From the NCBI GenBank assembly GCA_000149265.1, contig CH000667.1, positions 3,573-67,572 of the forward strand: DNA of 64,000 nucleotides, given 5' to 3'. How positions within the stretch are numbered: position 1 is the stretch's first letter; every line of letters starts with the position of its first letter. The stretch is from Ciona savignyi. Its lineage: Eukaryota; Chordata; Ascidiacea; Phlebobranchia; Cionidae. The notes below the pieces were generated by a model. That model worked only from the letters and a program-made list of their open reading frames with translations, was not told where the DNA came from and did not search any database. Below, one piece after another: positions 32,320 to 45,500 of this stretch. Made by a program: the position numbers and the translations under genes.

Positions 32320-35300
32320 GTGATGTGTTTTTTGACCTGGGGAAAGATAAACCGAATTTATGCATGCTTGCTAATATTTAGATCCTACGGACAAACAACC
32401 GGAATCAATATGCAGAAAACAAAAGTTAATATGCTCAGACCTGAAGAACGTAAAGCTAGATTATTCTTACTAAAGGTCTTCGTTGAAATCAAATAAATAA
32501 TTAAATAATAAAATAAATTAGTTACGAAATTACGATACTCTTGTAGAAAACGATTTCTTTTTCTGGTACTTAATCGACGTCTCGACGCTGACCCGTTGAA
32601 CAAAATCGTGTATTCTTGGTTTCTACAAAGCGTACTCGAAATATTGGCATAAACAACTTATTTCTTGATAAAAAAAACATTAAATGTTCTAATCTTCCTC
32701 GACTCTTCTTGTAAAAGCAGACAAAGTTCAACTATATGGTTTCTTTTTTCTTCTAAAACTTCAGACTGAAGCTCACGTTTTGTTAATTATTTCTTCCGTT
32801 TTACGTGTTCATGCACGATTCTTAGGGTCAACAATGTGGGAGCTCGGCTTTTTCTTTTAGTTAATTGCTTGGGTTAGAGTTAAGCTGACGGGGTTTGATA
32901 TCTCACCTAAGCCAAACCGCGCAATAGGCAGACTTATTCTTTGCTTTATTAGTAGCCCCGTAGATGTTCAACGAACTATCCTTTTTTGACTTCGGTACGG
33001 AATCTATAGTTTAGACCTTAACAGATATATTCATTCAGTAAATTAGGAACAGCAATTCGGTACGTTGGTTAAGTTTCTTATATAAGTTAATTATGAAGTG
33101 GAAATGTTGGGTTATATATAGCATTTCAAATCGACAGATTTTTAAACTCATTATACACGTACAACAAATTGCAGCCGGCAAACACACACGTCAATTAAAT
33201 AAACAAGTCAGGCGATATGAGACCAGCGCTATTCACTAAAATGCTAAAATTAAAAAAAAAACGTTTTGGTTTTAAAAGAGAATAAATTTCCCTGGATATA
33301 TAACTCAAAATGTTTGCATATCAAGACCATGTTGTCTAACAAATAACAAAATTTTATCGCGATTTGATTACATCTTCTGGTAGATGTCGGATGCCTTGCC
33401 TGTCATAATCATGACTCAGAAACAAGTCTTCACTTTTAGGAAATTTCTCTCTGTAAATATTTTGTTTGTTCTAATTGGCAAAGCAATGGAAAATACACTT
33501 ACATTTTACCAAATCTTATTAAAATTTGAATAGCCGTTTAAGCGGTATTCCCCAAAAAGCTATTTTTGTTTTAAAAAATACCGTTTTAGATGTCGGAGCC
33601 ACAAGCCATGCATGTCAAGCGTTTGACAAAAAAATAAAAAAGGGACAAAAACATAATGTGTCTCATTTTTCCAAATGGAAGCCATAATAAGCACCTAAGG
33701 TCAAACACGCAGAAGAAGTGAATAAATAACCCATACAGAAGTGTGCGCATGTGTTTGTTTGATATTAAAACATACCCGAGTTCAGATAAGTAGAAGACTG
33801 AATGAATATATCTTTGTATGTCACAAAAAGAATTAATGAATTAAGCATGCAGACGTGATTTGATATCATTACCGAAAGTATCTGAAACTAAAAAGGTCTT
33901 TTAAAGCTTGCATGAGTCGACATTCATATATAATGAATTGTTTGCATACATTAGAAGGGCACTTTGGGGTAAACTAATATTTTTCTTTGATATTTTTAAA
34001 TCTATATTATTCTGTTTACATTTGTTTTGAATTGTCTGTCCTTTTTAATTTAAAAAAAAAACAAAAAAGCATATCGGCGGCTAAATGCGAAAAATCGCCC
34101 TTATATTAATGGATCTGACGGGAGTTTTCTCTGCGTGATTTTCATCCAATTTGACATTTCAAATAAAATACATATCAGCTAACACTTAATTTTAACTTAT
34201 TAATTCTGTTGTCACAAGGCGTTAAAGCAGATTGAACGCTGGTTTGAGTTGTGTGGGGTTAACCGGAAAGGGGCTAATGGTGGGTATGAGGGATTTAAAT
34301 ATTTCTCGTTCACAATAAAATTTACCATCGATTTGTCTTAGTTCTATTGGTTTATATACGTGATAACAAAATTACATTTGTCTTAGTTCTACTGGTTTAT
34401 ATACGTGCTAACAAAATTACATTTACCTATGTAATGATATTTTAACGACTACAATTTTTTTTTAATTTTAAGAAAATAATCGGAATTAAAAGAAAATCGC
34501 AAAATTGCTTACATACATTAGTCTGTCTAATTTCCCCCCGATTTACTCATAATTTCTCATTGCATCCAACACATTTCTAGCCAACACCTTAAAAATGCAA
34601 CTTGATTGAACATTTCTTCAATAATTTGATATAGGGCGATATTGAGATTGATAGTTTCATTGGGGGGGTAAAGGGCGCTCTCATTTATATATCTATTTAT
34701 TTATCATTTATGCATATTTTATTTTAGGCAATTTTCTAAGGCAATTTTCAGGGTTATTCACAGTTCATTGTTGTTTTCTAGTATAGTTTGATACAACTAC
34801 CACTTAATATAACCTATCGAGTACATAATCCTATCCAGGCCCGAGATATTAGTTTGTCTGAAATATTGGCTGCGAAAACCGCACCAAAACTGGGTTTTAT
34901 TTTATTGCTTTTTTGAGTGGAAATTATCTTGGTCTGTTTCAAAGCCACAGATCCTCAGCATTCCTATAAATCCGACTAAATAGCGTTTTTTGCTCGAAAC
35001 TTTTCAACAAAAATTCCCCAGCAAATAAAAATAATAATAAAAAGTGAAAACATTGTTTGCATTGCTTAATTGGATTAGATATTAGTTACTTTGCCAATTC
35101 GTATGTTCTAAAATCTTAATTTAAAATTACGTAATAATTGTAAGCTTTATTCATTGGAAAATAAAACACTGAAAAAAAAGAAAATTAGTGATTACAATAT
35201 TTCGAGATTCCCTCCGGGATAAAACCCCAATGTTAAAGAAATCCGTTACCTCAAAATCATTTTAGTTACTACCTTTAAAATTTCATTTTTAAATTCTTCC

Positions 35301-36200
35301 TGATAAAAGCGACAAAAAAACGTAACAATTAGAAAGTATTGTCACAACAAACATTTAAATCTACTTGGTAGGGTAGACGGTCGTTACGAAAGGAGCGCTC
35401 ACATCTTCCACGATATCAAGTTCACTTCATTGAGTAATATTTTTTTGTTAGACATATTTTCACATTGGAACTTAAATTTTGCAAATATGTTTGTCTACAT
35501 GATAACATTGATGGAGTGATGCGGAGATATGGTAAGTATGAAGATGTTGGAGTGTATGCGATCGTTACGAATTAAAGGCTTGAAAGTAATAGAATCGATT
35601 GCGAAAACCTTAATTGAATCCCATACATATTTCACGATTTAAAATTTAAGGCAATGCGGGATATTTCGAAATAGTTTTTAGATAATTATTTTCTTTTGCA
35701 CCATCTAAAGATTATTTATTCTTAACAACATTGTTAGCTGCATAAACTAGAGAAATCAGACGAAATTCTTTAACTGGTGGATTAAAAATACCAAATAAGA
35801 TGTTGTACTTATATTAGGGTAAAACGGAAATTTCGGCAGATCCATTAAAACCAATATTTAGTTCTGGTTTTGAAACTATAGCGTTATTCTGGAAACGTAA
35901 ATTTATCTATGTAACATCCTCAATTTTAAATAAAAACCAATTTACATTTTTTTTAATTTATTTTAATAGAGGCTTTTAATGCGTTAAATGTATAATTGTA
36001 TTATGTAATAAAGTATGTATTATCAAAATACACATTTCACAAACAGTGATATTGCGATTATCCATGAGCCCGGTTGTTTGCAAATCAATTTTTGCAATCG
36101 GTGCAAATTTTTGATTCTATTAAATCTAATTCATGCAGGCGCACCTCACCACATACTTTCTTAATTGCAAGTGGTGTTTAATAACGATACATTTTCCAAC
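32320..36200. other. Upstream or first-intron region of gene 2
   Basis: The sequence is AT-rich without a credible reading frame. It contains a 45-bp tandem duplication at about 34331-34420 (TTTGTCTTAGTTCTAYTGGT, two copies). No promoter element could be assigned. Confidence 0.4.
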
Positions 36201-36257
36201 ATAGAATTGATATAAATGCTAAAATTTTCTTTTAAATACAAATCTGTCTTTATACAG

Positions 36258-36513
36258 GAGATACCACCTTCCATTGATATTCCAGAAGGGGCGCAAATTC
36301 AAGACTTTCATGTTCATATTAACGACCTAGCTGCACAACAATTGTTACAAAACCAACAACAAATTCAACGAACACAGGACCAAAACCAACAGCAACTCCT
36401 ACAAATATTACAACAACCACAAAACCTACAACAGCCTCAACAAAACCCGATACAAGCAGATCAATCACAACAACCTACTCAACACGCCCCAAGTGTAAAC
36501 ATTCAACCACTTG
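36258..36513 (+). CDS. Gene 2 exon: Gln-rich N-terminal segment
   Basis: The exon follows a pyrimidine-rich stretch ending in TATACAG. It encodes EIPPSIDIPEGAQIQDFHVH and then about 60 residues rich in Gln, Asn and Pro. It ends in phase 1 at a GC donor (TTG|GCAAGT). The single G plus CT from the next exon makes an Ala codon. Alternatively the ATG at 36216 in the upstream tract could be a start, but that tract looks like a splice acceptor. Function unknown; it could be a flexible linker or an oligomerising low-complexity segment. Confidence 0.7.
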
Positions 36514-39500
36514 GCAAGTATTAATAATAATAATATTTGTAGTAGTAAATTATAACGACCTGGAGAATAGCAGAACACGTTTAACACGACGATGCCGAAT
36601 GACACCAATCGTCGAATATTTTGTAAAATTTATCAAATCTACAATGCCACGAACTCAAATCGTAAATCAAGCACACCTAAGTTTGCTTCAAATTTGCATT
36701 GCCATGATATATCAAGAGTTGCCTCTTATTTAACAAAAAATACCATGTACTGAAATAAAATCAAACAAGCACGGTGGCAACGCTAAGGGTTTAAAAGCAC
36801 AAGTGTCCATGTTGACTCTTCTACCTCCCTGTCTAATAACATCTTTAACATATCGGTTGATTTAAAAATCAATTCAAAGTACTGAAGGACAAATTGCACA
36901 ATGAAAAGTAATAGTTTAGAATATTGTATTAGCTTTTAAATGTACCAATTATGCTCCAGAGAGGTTTGGGTAAATAAGCAAGCTTTTCTGGTTTCAATAA
37001 ATGACGATCCTTTTAATATTGTAAGTTGATTACCGAACCAAGAAGAAATATACGTAGAACTAGTTAGTTAAACATTTCATTTGATCCGATTTTCCGTCAA
37101 GATTTACCAAGGCGAATCCTAACATATGTTCGTAAAGGTACTAAAAAAAGTTTCATACATAATTTACCTAGAAAAGATTCTTTCTTCAGGAATAAGATAC
37201 TACTACCCCATTAGAAATACATCAATGCAGTTACCCCGGCATTTGTTGTGTGAAAAATTTCCGACGTTGATGAATTTCTTGATATTCTTCTCTTAAATTT
37301 GCTTTGTTCAGTGGAATATTTGTGGTAAAGTTAAAGAATATTTATTAAGTATATAAATGTGTATTCTGTAAAACCTATTAAGAAACTGAATATACTTAGG
37401 CTTGGTGATATACCAACAACCAAAAAAAGACTAGTAATTTCAATATTCACAAACTGGAACCACTTTTGTCTTATCAAATCGCTGACCGCGCTGTCAAAAA
37501 TATAAATTTAGATAAATGGGTAAATTATTATCTAGCAGCCGGGTGCAATCAGTTTTAGACATCACATACCTTGTACCTTGCTTCCAGTATGTCCTAACGC
37601 AAGTATTTATAAGCGATAAAGTGCCAGCTGGCGAAATTCCATTTGAGTGATTTGACAGCTTAGTTGTTATTTCGGAACTTGTTTAACACCAAGCGCAATG
37701 TTTTAGTTCCTTAATATGTAAAACAGATTACATAGGTTTTACTTAGCAACATCAACTAAAAGGTCTGGCCCCATCAACACGACGGTGCGCACAGGCGCCC
37801 TCTTCAGTGCTGACCAAATAAGAAAACGGAATAGAATATCATCCTGTTGGTTAAACACATGATTTACGTTCACTGCAAAGTTTAAATGATATAACAGTTC
37901 ACTTTATCGTGTTAATATAGATTAACTAGAGAATGGCAATCAAAATTAAAACAATTTTTACGATATGGTTAACGCTTTTAAGTGCAGAAATATTTGACTT
38001 AAACCTACCTAATTACTTTTGGTAAATCATATACAAGATATACATATTTCTTTAATAAGCAGAAACAAATGAGTCCGAAATACTAATCAACACTTGTTAT
38101 TCATCATGAATATTTTGTAATTTTTGAGCTTTATCATGAAGTGTAGTTTCTAGACATAGAAACTAAATTGAACTATAGATGAAAAAAACCTTTATTGCCA
38201 TGAATGGTTTTGTAAATACAAAAAAGGTTTATAGATGTATAATTGAATTATTAAATAATGACAGTTTTTCTGGTAACAATCTATGTTACAGCTAAAGAAT
38301 TGCAGGAGAAATTAAGCGATAATGCAAAGGAAGTGAACGAGCAATTTGTGCTGCCAATTGATATAGAACGGACCATAAAGACAGTTAATCTTCAAATCTG
38401 CAAAGTTAAACAACATGCAGATGTTGATTGGGAGACTGAAGCATCTTCATTGGAATGGAGATGGTGTATGGAACGAAAGCAAGCGCAACGAGTATATGGA
38501 ACAACTGACCCAAGAATATCGATTACCGAAATATTTCATACAGCAAATAAAATTGCAACAGATGAAGCTGAACGCAAGTTCAAAGATAAAAATTCTCAGA
38601 AAACCTATATCAAGAAACATGGTAACACTGTTGGTCTTGTCGGATTACCTGGAATCGGTAAAACAACATTGACACAGATGGTGACTCAGTCCATCCTTAA
38701 CAAATTAGTTCTTTCTGACACACAATATCTTTTTTACATCTTAATAAGAAATGTGAATTTTGAAAAAAAAGTCTCGGTTAGCCAGTTTCTTATTGAAAAC
38801 ACCTTGCCAGGGGAGGCCTACTGTGATGCAGAATACAAAGCTATAACTCAAGAGTTACAGAACAATCCTTATGTTGTCATTGTGATGGATGGTCTGGATG
38901 AAGCTGGAGTACCATTGTCCACCCCCACCCATTGCTGTCAATTGGATACAAAAGAGAAACCAGTGGACATCATCAAGAACTTGTTTAATGCTACTCTTCT
39001 ACCAAATGCTGTTAAATTAGTTACTTCTAGACCAGGTCAATTTTATCAAATACACCAGGATTATCGTCCAACTATAGTTCTTGAAGTACTTGGACTAAAT
39101 AAAGCTGCACAAGAGGATCTAATTAAACAGATCTGTGGCGAGGAAAAGTATCCTTGGATTGAGGAGTTACTGGATCAAAAGGCAAACCTATATGCTTTGT
39201 GCTATGTACCTGTCAATTGCATTTATATCATTGACAGCCTTCTATTTGGAGGTAATGACATAAATTCAATGACGCAAGTTTTAATCTCAACACTTACCAA
39301 GTACTGTTGTTCTGGACATCTAAAAAACATGGATGAAGCAGAGCTAAGATTGGAGTTGATTAAACTTACTGAACTGGCATTCAGAGGATTTGATAAACAG
39401 AAGGTTGTTTTTGACAAAAACGACTTTGAGGAAGTGGATCTCTCGGATCCAGTGGTCGCAAACTTTCTACATACGTATGTTGAACAATCATCACGCATAA

Positions 39501-42500
39501 AAATTAAAATCTTGGATGGTAAGAAGCGCAGTTATTTTGCCCATCTTACCTTACAGGAATTTTTTTGTGCGATTTATGTGATGCTGTTTATGCCATATGA
39601 ATCACTTGTCAAAAAACGTTCAATGTTTAATGATGTTCACTGGAATGTTGTAATTCGATTCATGTTTGGTCTTTGCAATTCCTCTGCTTACAAGGAGATG
39701 AGAGACATCTTCCCAGCTTCACGGATCAAAGATTTTAAGATGAAGAAAAAGATGCTTTTAGAAATAGTTTCACGTCAGAATTTATGTGACAATTACACAC
39801 TTATTAAAGTATCTGGCTGGGTAAATGAATCTAATGACGAGGAAATATCGTCCACATTCGATAAGCGTCTTCCAAGTGACGTGAAATTAGAACTTTCAAA
39901 TGATCCCTCTAAAGCCCACGACGTTGCGTTTGCCTTGAAGTCGTGTTCAGCATCGCACAACTTGAATGTGGCATTTACAGCTGAAGCTCTAATCTTCTTC
40001 CATGGTTTACAACATTCAACCAATCTTAAGGTTAGTTGAAAAAAAATTAAAACAAAAATATTCTGTTGAAATAAAATTGTTAAATAAAAAATTAGAAAAA
40101 AATAACTTCCACTTTAAAAATAACCACACTTTGTTAGTTTAACATACATGGCTTAATTAATGCCCCCACTGCTAGTTATTATTAAATGTATCAAATTACA
40201 TTAAATCATGAATTGAAAAATATCTGGCACATTTTAGGAATGAATGGTGTACTATAATAATAAACTTTCAGATCAAGCAGTTAACATTGAATGGCGTGGA
40301 CATGACCAACCTTACTGAGTATTTGGTCCAACGTATGAACGACATTGATCGATTTGAACTGTTCCTTTGCGAACACCTGAGTGCTACTATGAAGGAGCTA
40401 GGCCCAGCTATTAATCAACGATCAAAAAAGGTAACCAGTTGTTACATTAAACATAACTTTGTTCCAATTAAACAATCGAAGTGTACAATATATTGCGTTA
40501 TGTAATGCTGTTCCTATACGATTATTAACATAGCATAACCTTTATACTACCTTCTCATGTTCCGGATTGAAACATAGGAACATATCATAAATCTACATTT
40601 AATGTTTAAACGGCTGCATATAAGATTTGGGACTTTGATTGGGAAGCATTGGTTGATGTGATGTGTTTAGTTTCAATATTGTTGTTATTGTGTTTGTTTG
40701 TTTGTCTAAGGTTTGCAACATTTCTTTAACTTTACCATCACTTCGCGTTGTGCACAAGCATTTAAAGATTTTAAAATACCTGCGCATATCTGGATAAAAT
40801 ATTTGGCACTGATGGTTTTCGCGCCTTTACCGTTGTCTGACCTGAATGGAATAGTAGTAGAATTTCGTATTTGTTTAAATTTGATACTTAATCTGGACTG
40901 ACAATTCGCTAGATAACACTACTACGATATGACTGACCATCGCAAATCCGAGAAGGTTCTTTTATTTTTGATTATATGCCAAAATAACAAAATACAAAAA
41001 TGTTAACTAATTCATTTCTGCATCTGGTTTCGTTAGATCAATTGTGCTAGGAGCGGTATTAACACCTGGTATCCAAGGGAAGGTGTGGCCTGAACGCCGC
41101 GCCTTAGATTTGTACCTTTGACTGCTCGATAACGTTTCAACAATAAATCGATGCATGCACATAAAACATAGATGGAATTGAGGGAAGGAAAAATTAATTA
41201 GGTAACATTAAAGGCTGTGCCAGGGATTTAGGCCAATTTACAAAGCCGTGGGAAATCAGGGATAAAGGTCTGTTCTCGTTTTACCTTTCAATAAGGTATC
41301 GAGTTTTTATTGCATATTCAGTATTGAGTACTGAGTGTCGGTGACAAGCTGAAAAAATAACGTCTGTCGTAAATTTTAGTGTTATTTTAGTCGCATTAAT
41401 CTTTTATATTTTATTAAAGGGCCTATTTGTAATGGAATATTGTCTATGGTAGACCTTGGCAGACAGCTCGCACGATTGGTCGTTAAAACAAGGTTGTTGG
41501 AAAAAAATTTAAGCGCAAAATACGCAACATCTGTCAGATATAAAACATTCGTTGATCTATTAGTTATATGTGCACTGTATCATTCATCTATGACCCTTGA
41601 TTTCGCATCACTCCCCCACGTTATGCGGCAAAACATAATGAATATAAAATCACCTCAACAGTCGATGTGATGAACTGGCTGTTATGACAAAATATCAATA
41701 TGTAACTCACTTATTGCGAGATTCCAGGTTTTGAAGGTGTGTTGAGTAAGAAACACGATAGAAATCCAAAATTATAAAATTATATTCAGTTAATTATATC
41801 ATTCACCAATTAACAGAAATCACATGAATGTTACAATTTAAAATCATTCAAACATTGCAACAGACTGATAATCATACATGACTGCTGACATAGCATCGCA
41901 GAAAACTAGTATAAAAACGTTCAAAAACAAAAACTTAAAGTGGCACTATAAAAATAAGTCATTAAGTAACCAAAAATGAATATATTTAAGTGGATTGTGA
42001 GATGTGTACTAATAGACTCATAGACGCCAACCCCAACTGATTAAATCTTAAAATTATGCCTTTTTATTAAATATAACTCCATTACCGCGACGTGACTTTC
42101 TAAATTAGTTTAAAATCATATTTTTAAATTGAAAGGACATACATATCTTGGAACCAATAAAAGAGAGATATTGCCAAATCCAATGTGGCCAAGTTTTTCT
42201 TATATTATTGTCTCAGTCAGATTTTATAATATTACATTCCTAACGTAAAGGACATCTGTAAGTTAACGACTTCGAAACTTTGAAGCGTCAAACACTACAT
42301 TTGTAAAACACATTTTGAATGGACCATATATGTATATTTCTAAAACTATTGCGGAACGGATGGGAACTAAACTTAAGTTATCAGAAAACTTTTGTTAGAT
42401 TCATACATGTCTGCACCATGTAAGAAGCAGCGGGGTCAATGACAATTTAAATCGTCGCATTTATCCAAGAATCTGCAGATAAGGTTACTTCGTTCTGCAG

Positions 42501-45500
42501 CAAAACCGCAAATCATCCTTGAACACTAAAGTCAAATGAGAAATCTGCGGTTGGTCAAGCAAATATGACGTATCCGTCACGAGTTAAGGCCCAAGGCTAG
42601 TCATGTGCAATGACGTCAGACGGGCGTTGTCCAGAACTTGAGCTGGATGAGATCGAGGTTTGGTTAAAGGCAGTGAGTCCCTGAGGAGAAGCCAGCAACT
42701 TCGGCTGGTGCTGGCTCAAAGAACCTTTTCTACGGGGCTTAATATCACAGAAAGAAGTGTTTCCATGGTAACGTTTTGACAATAAACAAACTAAGGTTAA
42801 TCCAGTGTTTTGGAGTCGGATTTGAGGCAGTGTATCACAGCCACGCGTGCAGCACCGACCGCTTATCTTTACCATAACCTTAAACGGTAAAGTTTTTCCA
42901 AATATGATATTAAAATTGATATATGTTTATGTTAAAGCCTTATTTTTTGCGTGATAAACGTTGTACGTAATAATGGCTGAATGTTGCAATCGCATTTTCT
43001 AATTTTTTTTAAATTCTGTATTATGTATACTAGGGTTATTTTGTTTTTGCACCGTTGCAAATTTTCGTGTGAGAATTTCCACCAATCATAATATTAATTG
43101 CACCGGTTGCACAAGAGAACAACACACTGTTTTGTCACCACACACGTCATAAAACGCGGTTGCCCTGTATTATTGCATTCGCGCCCATTGTCACTTTTAG
43201 TATAAATTGCCGTGTTTTGCTTTTACACATCAGTCCACTTGGGACTCACCAAATAGTTCGTTTCAGAACTGACTACCATTGCCTGGTTCATCCTTGAACT
43301 AAACCCTACAATTGGCGCCAAAGCTCTCTGTCGTGAGATGGCGAATCTCATACCTGTTCGTGTTTCCTTACCAATCCGTTGTGCGAGTCATCAATAAATA
43401 TGACTTTCACCATTAACATATCCATGATCTTGGGTCAAAATGGTAAGAAACCGACAGTCCCGTTTTTGAATGCTCCACTATATTTAATATTATTTGTATT
43501 CTCCTACAGAAACTTTCATAACTATTAAAATTAATTAATAATGCCTGAAAACTGGAAATATTTACGTAGCAATTTTCGACATTATATTTGCAAAAACTGC
43601 ATTTATTTCACTTAATCGACGCCAACTGTGTTCGTTCTGTCATCACCTAATGAAGTCATTGACACCTATCACCTTATGACGTCATCACCTAGTTCACCCT
43701 AGTTCACCCACTTAAATACAAAAGCTGGCTCTCTGGTATAACCATTTTTGACCTTGAACAGATCAATAAAAATGGCAATCAGTCTTATTACTCGTTAAAA
43801 CAGGCAATGCCAAATACACGAGTAACCTGTACTCTTATCACTGACAATCGGCATTGTCAGAACGTTTTTATACTTTTTGTAAACCCTTTTCTTGAGTAAT
43901 GCTCGGTTTTACATTCGCCCTACAGCATACCCACTAACCATATTTGTTCTTGGTTAAATATGTTTTTACTATTGTTTTTACTGCTTACTCTAGACCTTGC
44001 ATTTATTTCAACTGCATTTATTTCATTTAATCGACGCTGGCTGTACTCGTTCAGTAATCACCTTATGACGTCCTTGACCCTGTAGTGACATTCGCGGTTT
44101 ATACAATATTTTTTGCACATTATATTAATTTATGTTAAAATTGTTGTAATTGGCGCACGGCTGTTCCCCTTTACTCCTGTCAAATCATTTCCTCTGCGTG
44201 TAAACTGGCTATTATCCCCTAACCAAACACTTCCTGTATAATCCTCCTCACATTGTGACATAACGTGACAAGCTGACCATTTTGTATAGATTCTTTAGGT
44301 ATTTTATTATTATCAGACTGAAATGCAGAGCTAAGCACTGCCTGCTTGGAACCGATATTTCCAAGCATGTATTACGAACCAGTTTAACTGTATGAACTGT
44401 AATGTCTTAGCTTGCATTATAACAATAAAGGAACTTTTGTATGTAGTCGGTTTGCCAGCTATTTTAGTCTTGGCTAAGGTCTGTTAGTTGGGGAACCACA
44501 TGTCAGATTTAGTGCCAGCAATAGGTGCTAACACAAGCCTGACCTAAGAAAAATAAGGAAGATCCCCACAACCCTTATCACCTCGCACGTCATTGACATA
44601 TAAAGCAGTTGTTTTCCATCTACGTCATTATTTGCTTTATAAGCGTTGTGTGATTACTCACAAATACACAGAATTACAACTTAATAAAGAATGTATCTAC
44701 GAGTGGAGTTTTCTGGTTTTTCTTTTTAGTGGAGGTGCCACTGCCAGTCAAGTTTAGCTCCACGCCATGTGTGTACATATGGAGTCGGAACGGAGATTTA
44801 TGTACCATGTATAAACGGCAGCGAATCCTGAGTCCTGGTATCTTTCAAGAAGATGCGTATAAAAAACTGGCCCCACATATATTACTGGAAATTGTAACGT
44901 TTAGACGCGTCACGCGTGGAATACGTTTGATCACGTGATCAAAACAATAAACAAAATTAATTTATTTCTATGTCGATTGTGTTTTATGTACAAACTGATA
45001 TTTAGGCAGGCTAACCCCTAACCGCAGTCAGTACTTGTACTTCAGTAGGTACATGCAAATCGGTACCTCTAAATACTACAGGACCGCTTGGACCGCTTGG
45101 TTCGCATGGAGCGCTTGAATCGCATGGAGCGCTTGGATCGCTTACAATTATTCGCAATTACAAAACCCATGATATTAATGTTAGGGTTGGGGTTAAAGTT
45201 AGTTCTGAGGTTAGATTAGGGGGATAATATCCGATGCTCCGTACAGCTCGGATTGAAAGAGAGAAGCGAGAGAGAGAAAAAAGGCAATGACGTTTTGGGG
45301 ACAGCTTTATTGCCTTGTCTCCGAGGACAAAACTTCCTGTGTTTGGGGCTGACAGCTTTATTGCCTTGTCTCCGAGGACAAAACTTCCTGTGGACCACCC
45401 ACCAGACGTATCGAACATACTGGATGACAATGAAGTTCAGAGTGAAATACAAAAAGAGATGACAAAAGTGCCGATAAGAAGCTCAACTGTAATCGGTTTC

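Noticed and set aside
24200-36250. CARD, death or pyrin effector domain upstream of the Gln-rich exon
   Set aside because: No helical-domain-like reading frame with splice sites was found; only transposon frames are present.
39223-39498. Minus-strand frame within the NACHT exon
   Set aside because: It is a shadow of the well-supported NACHT coding frame.
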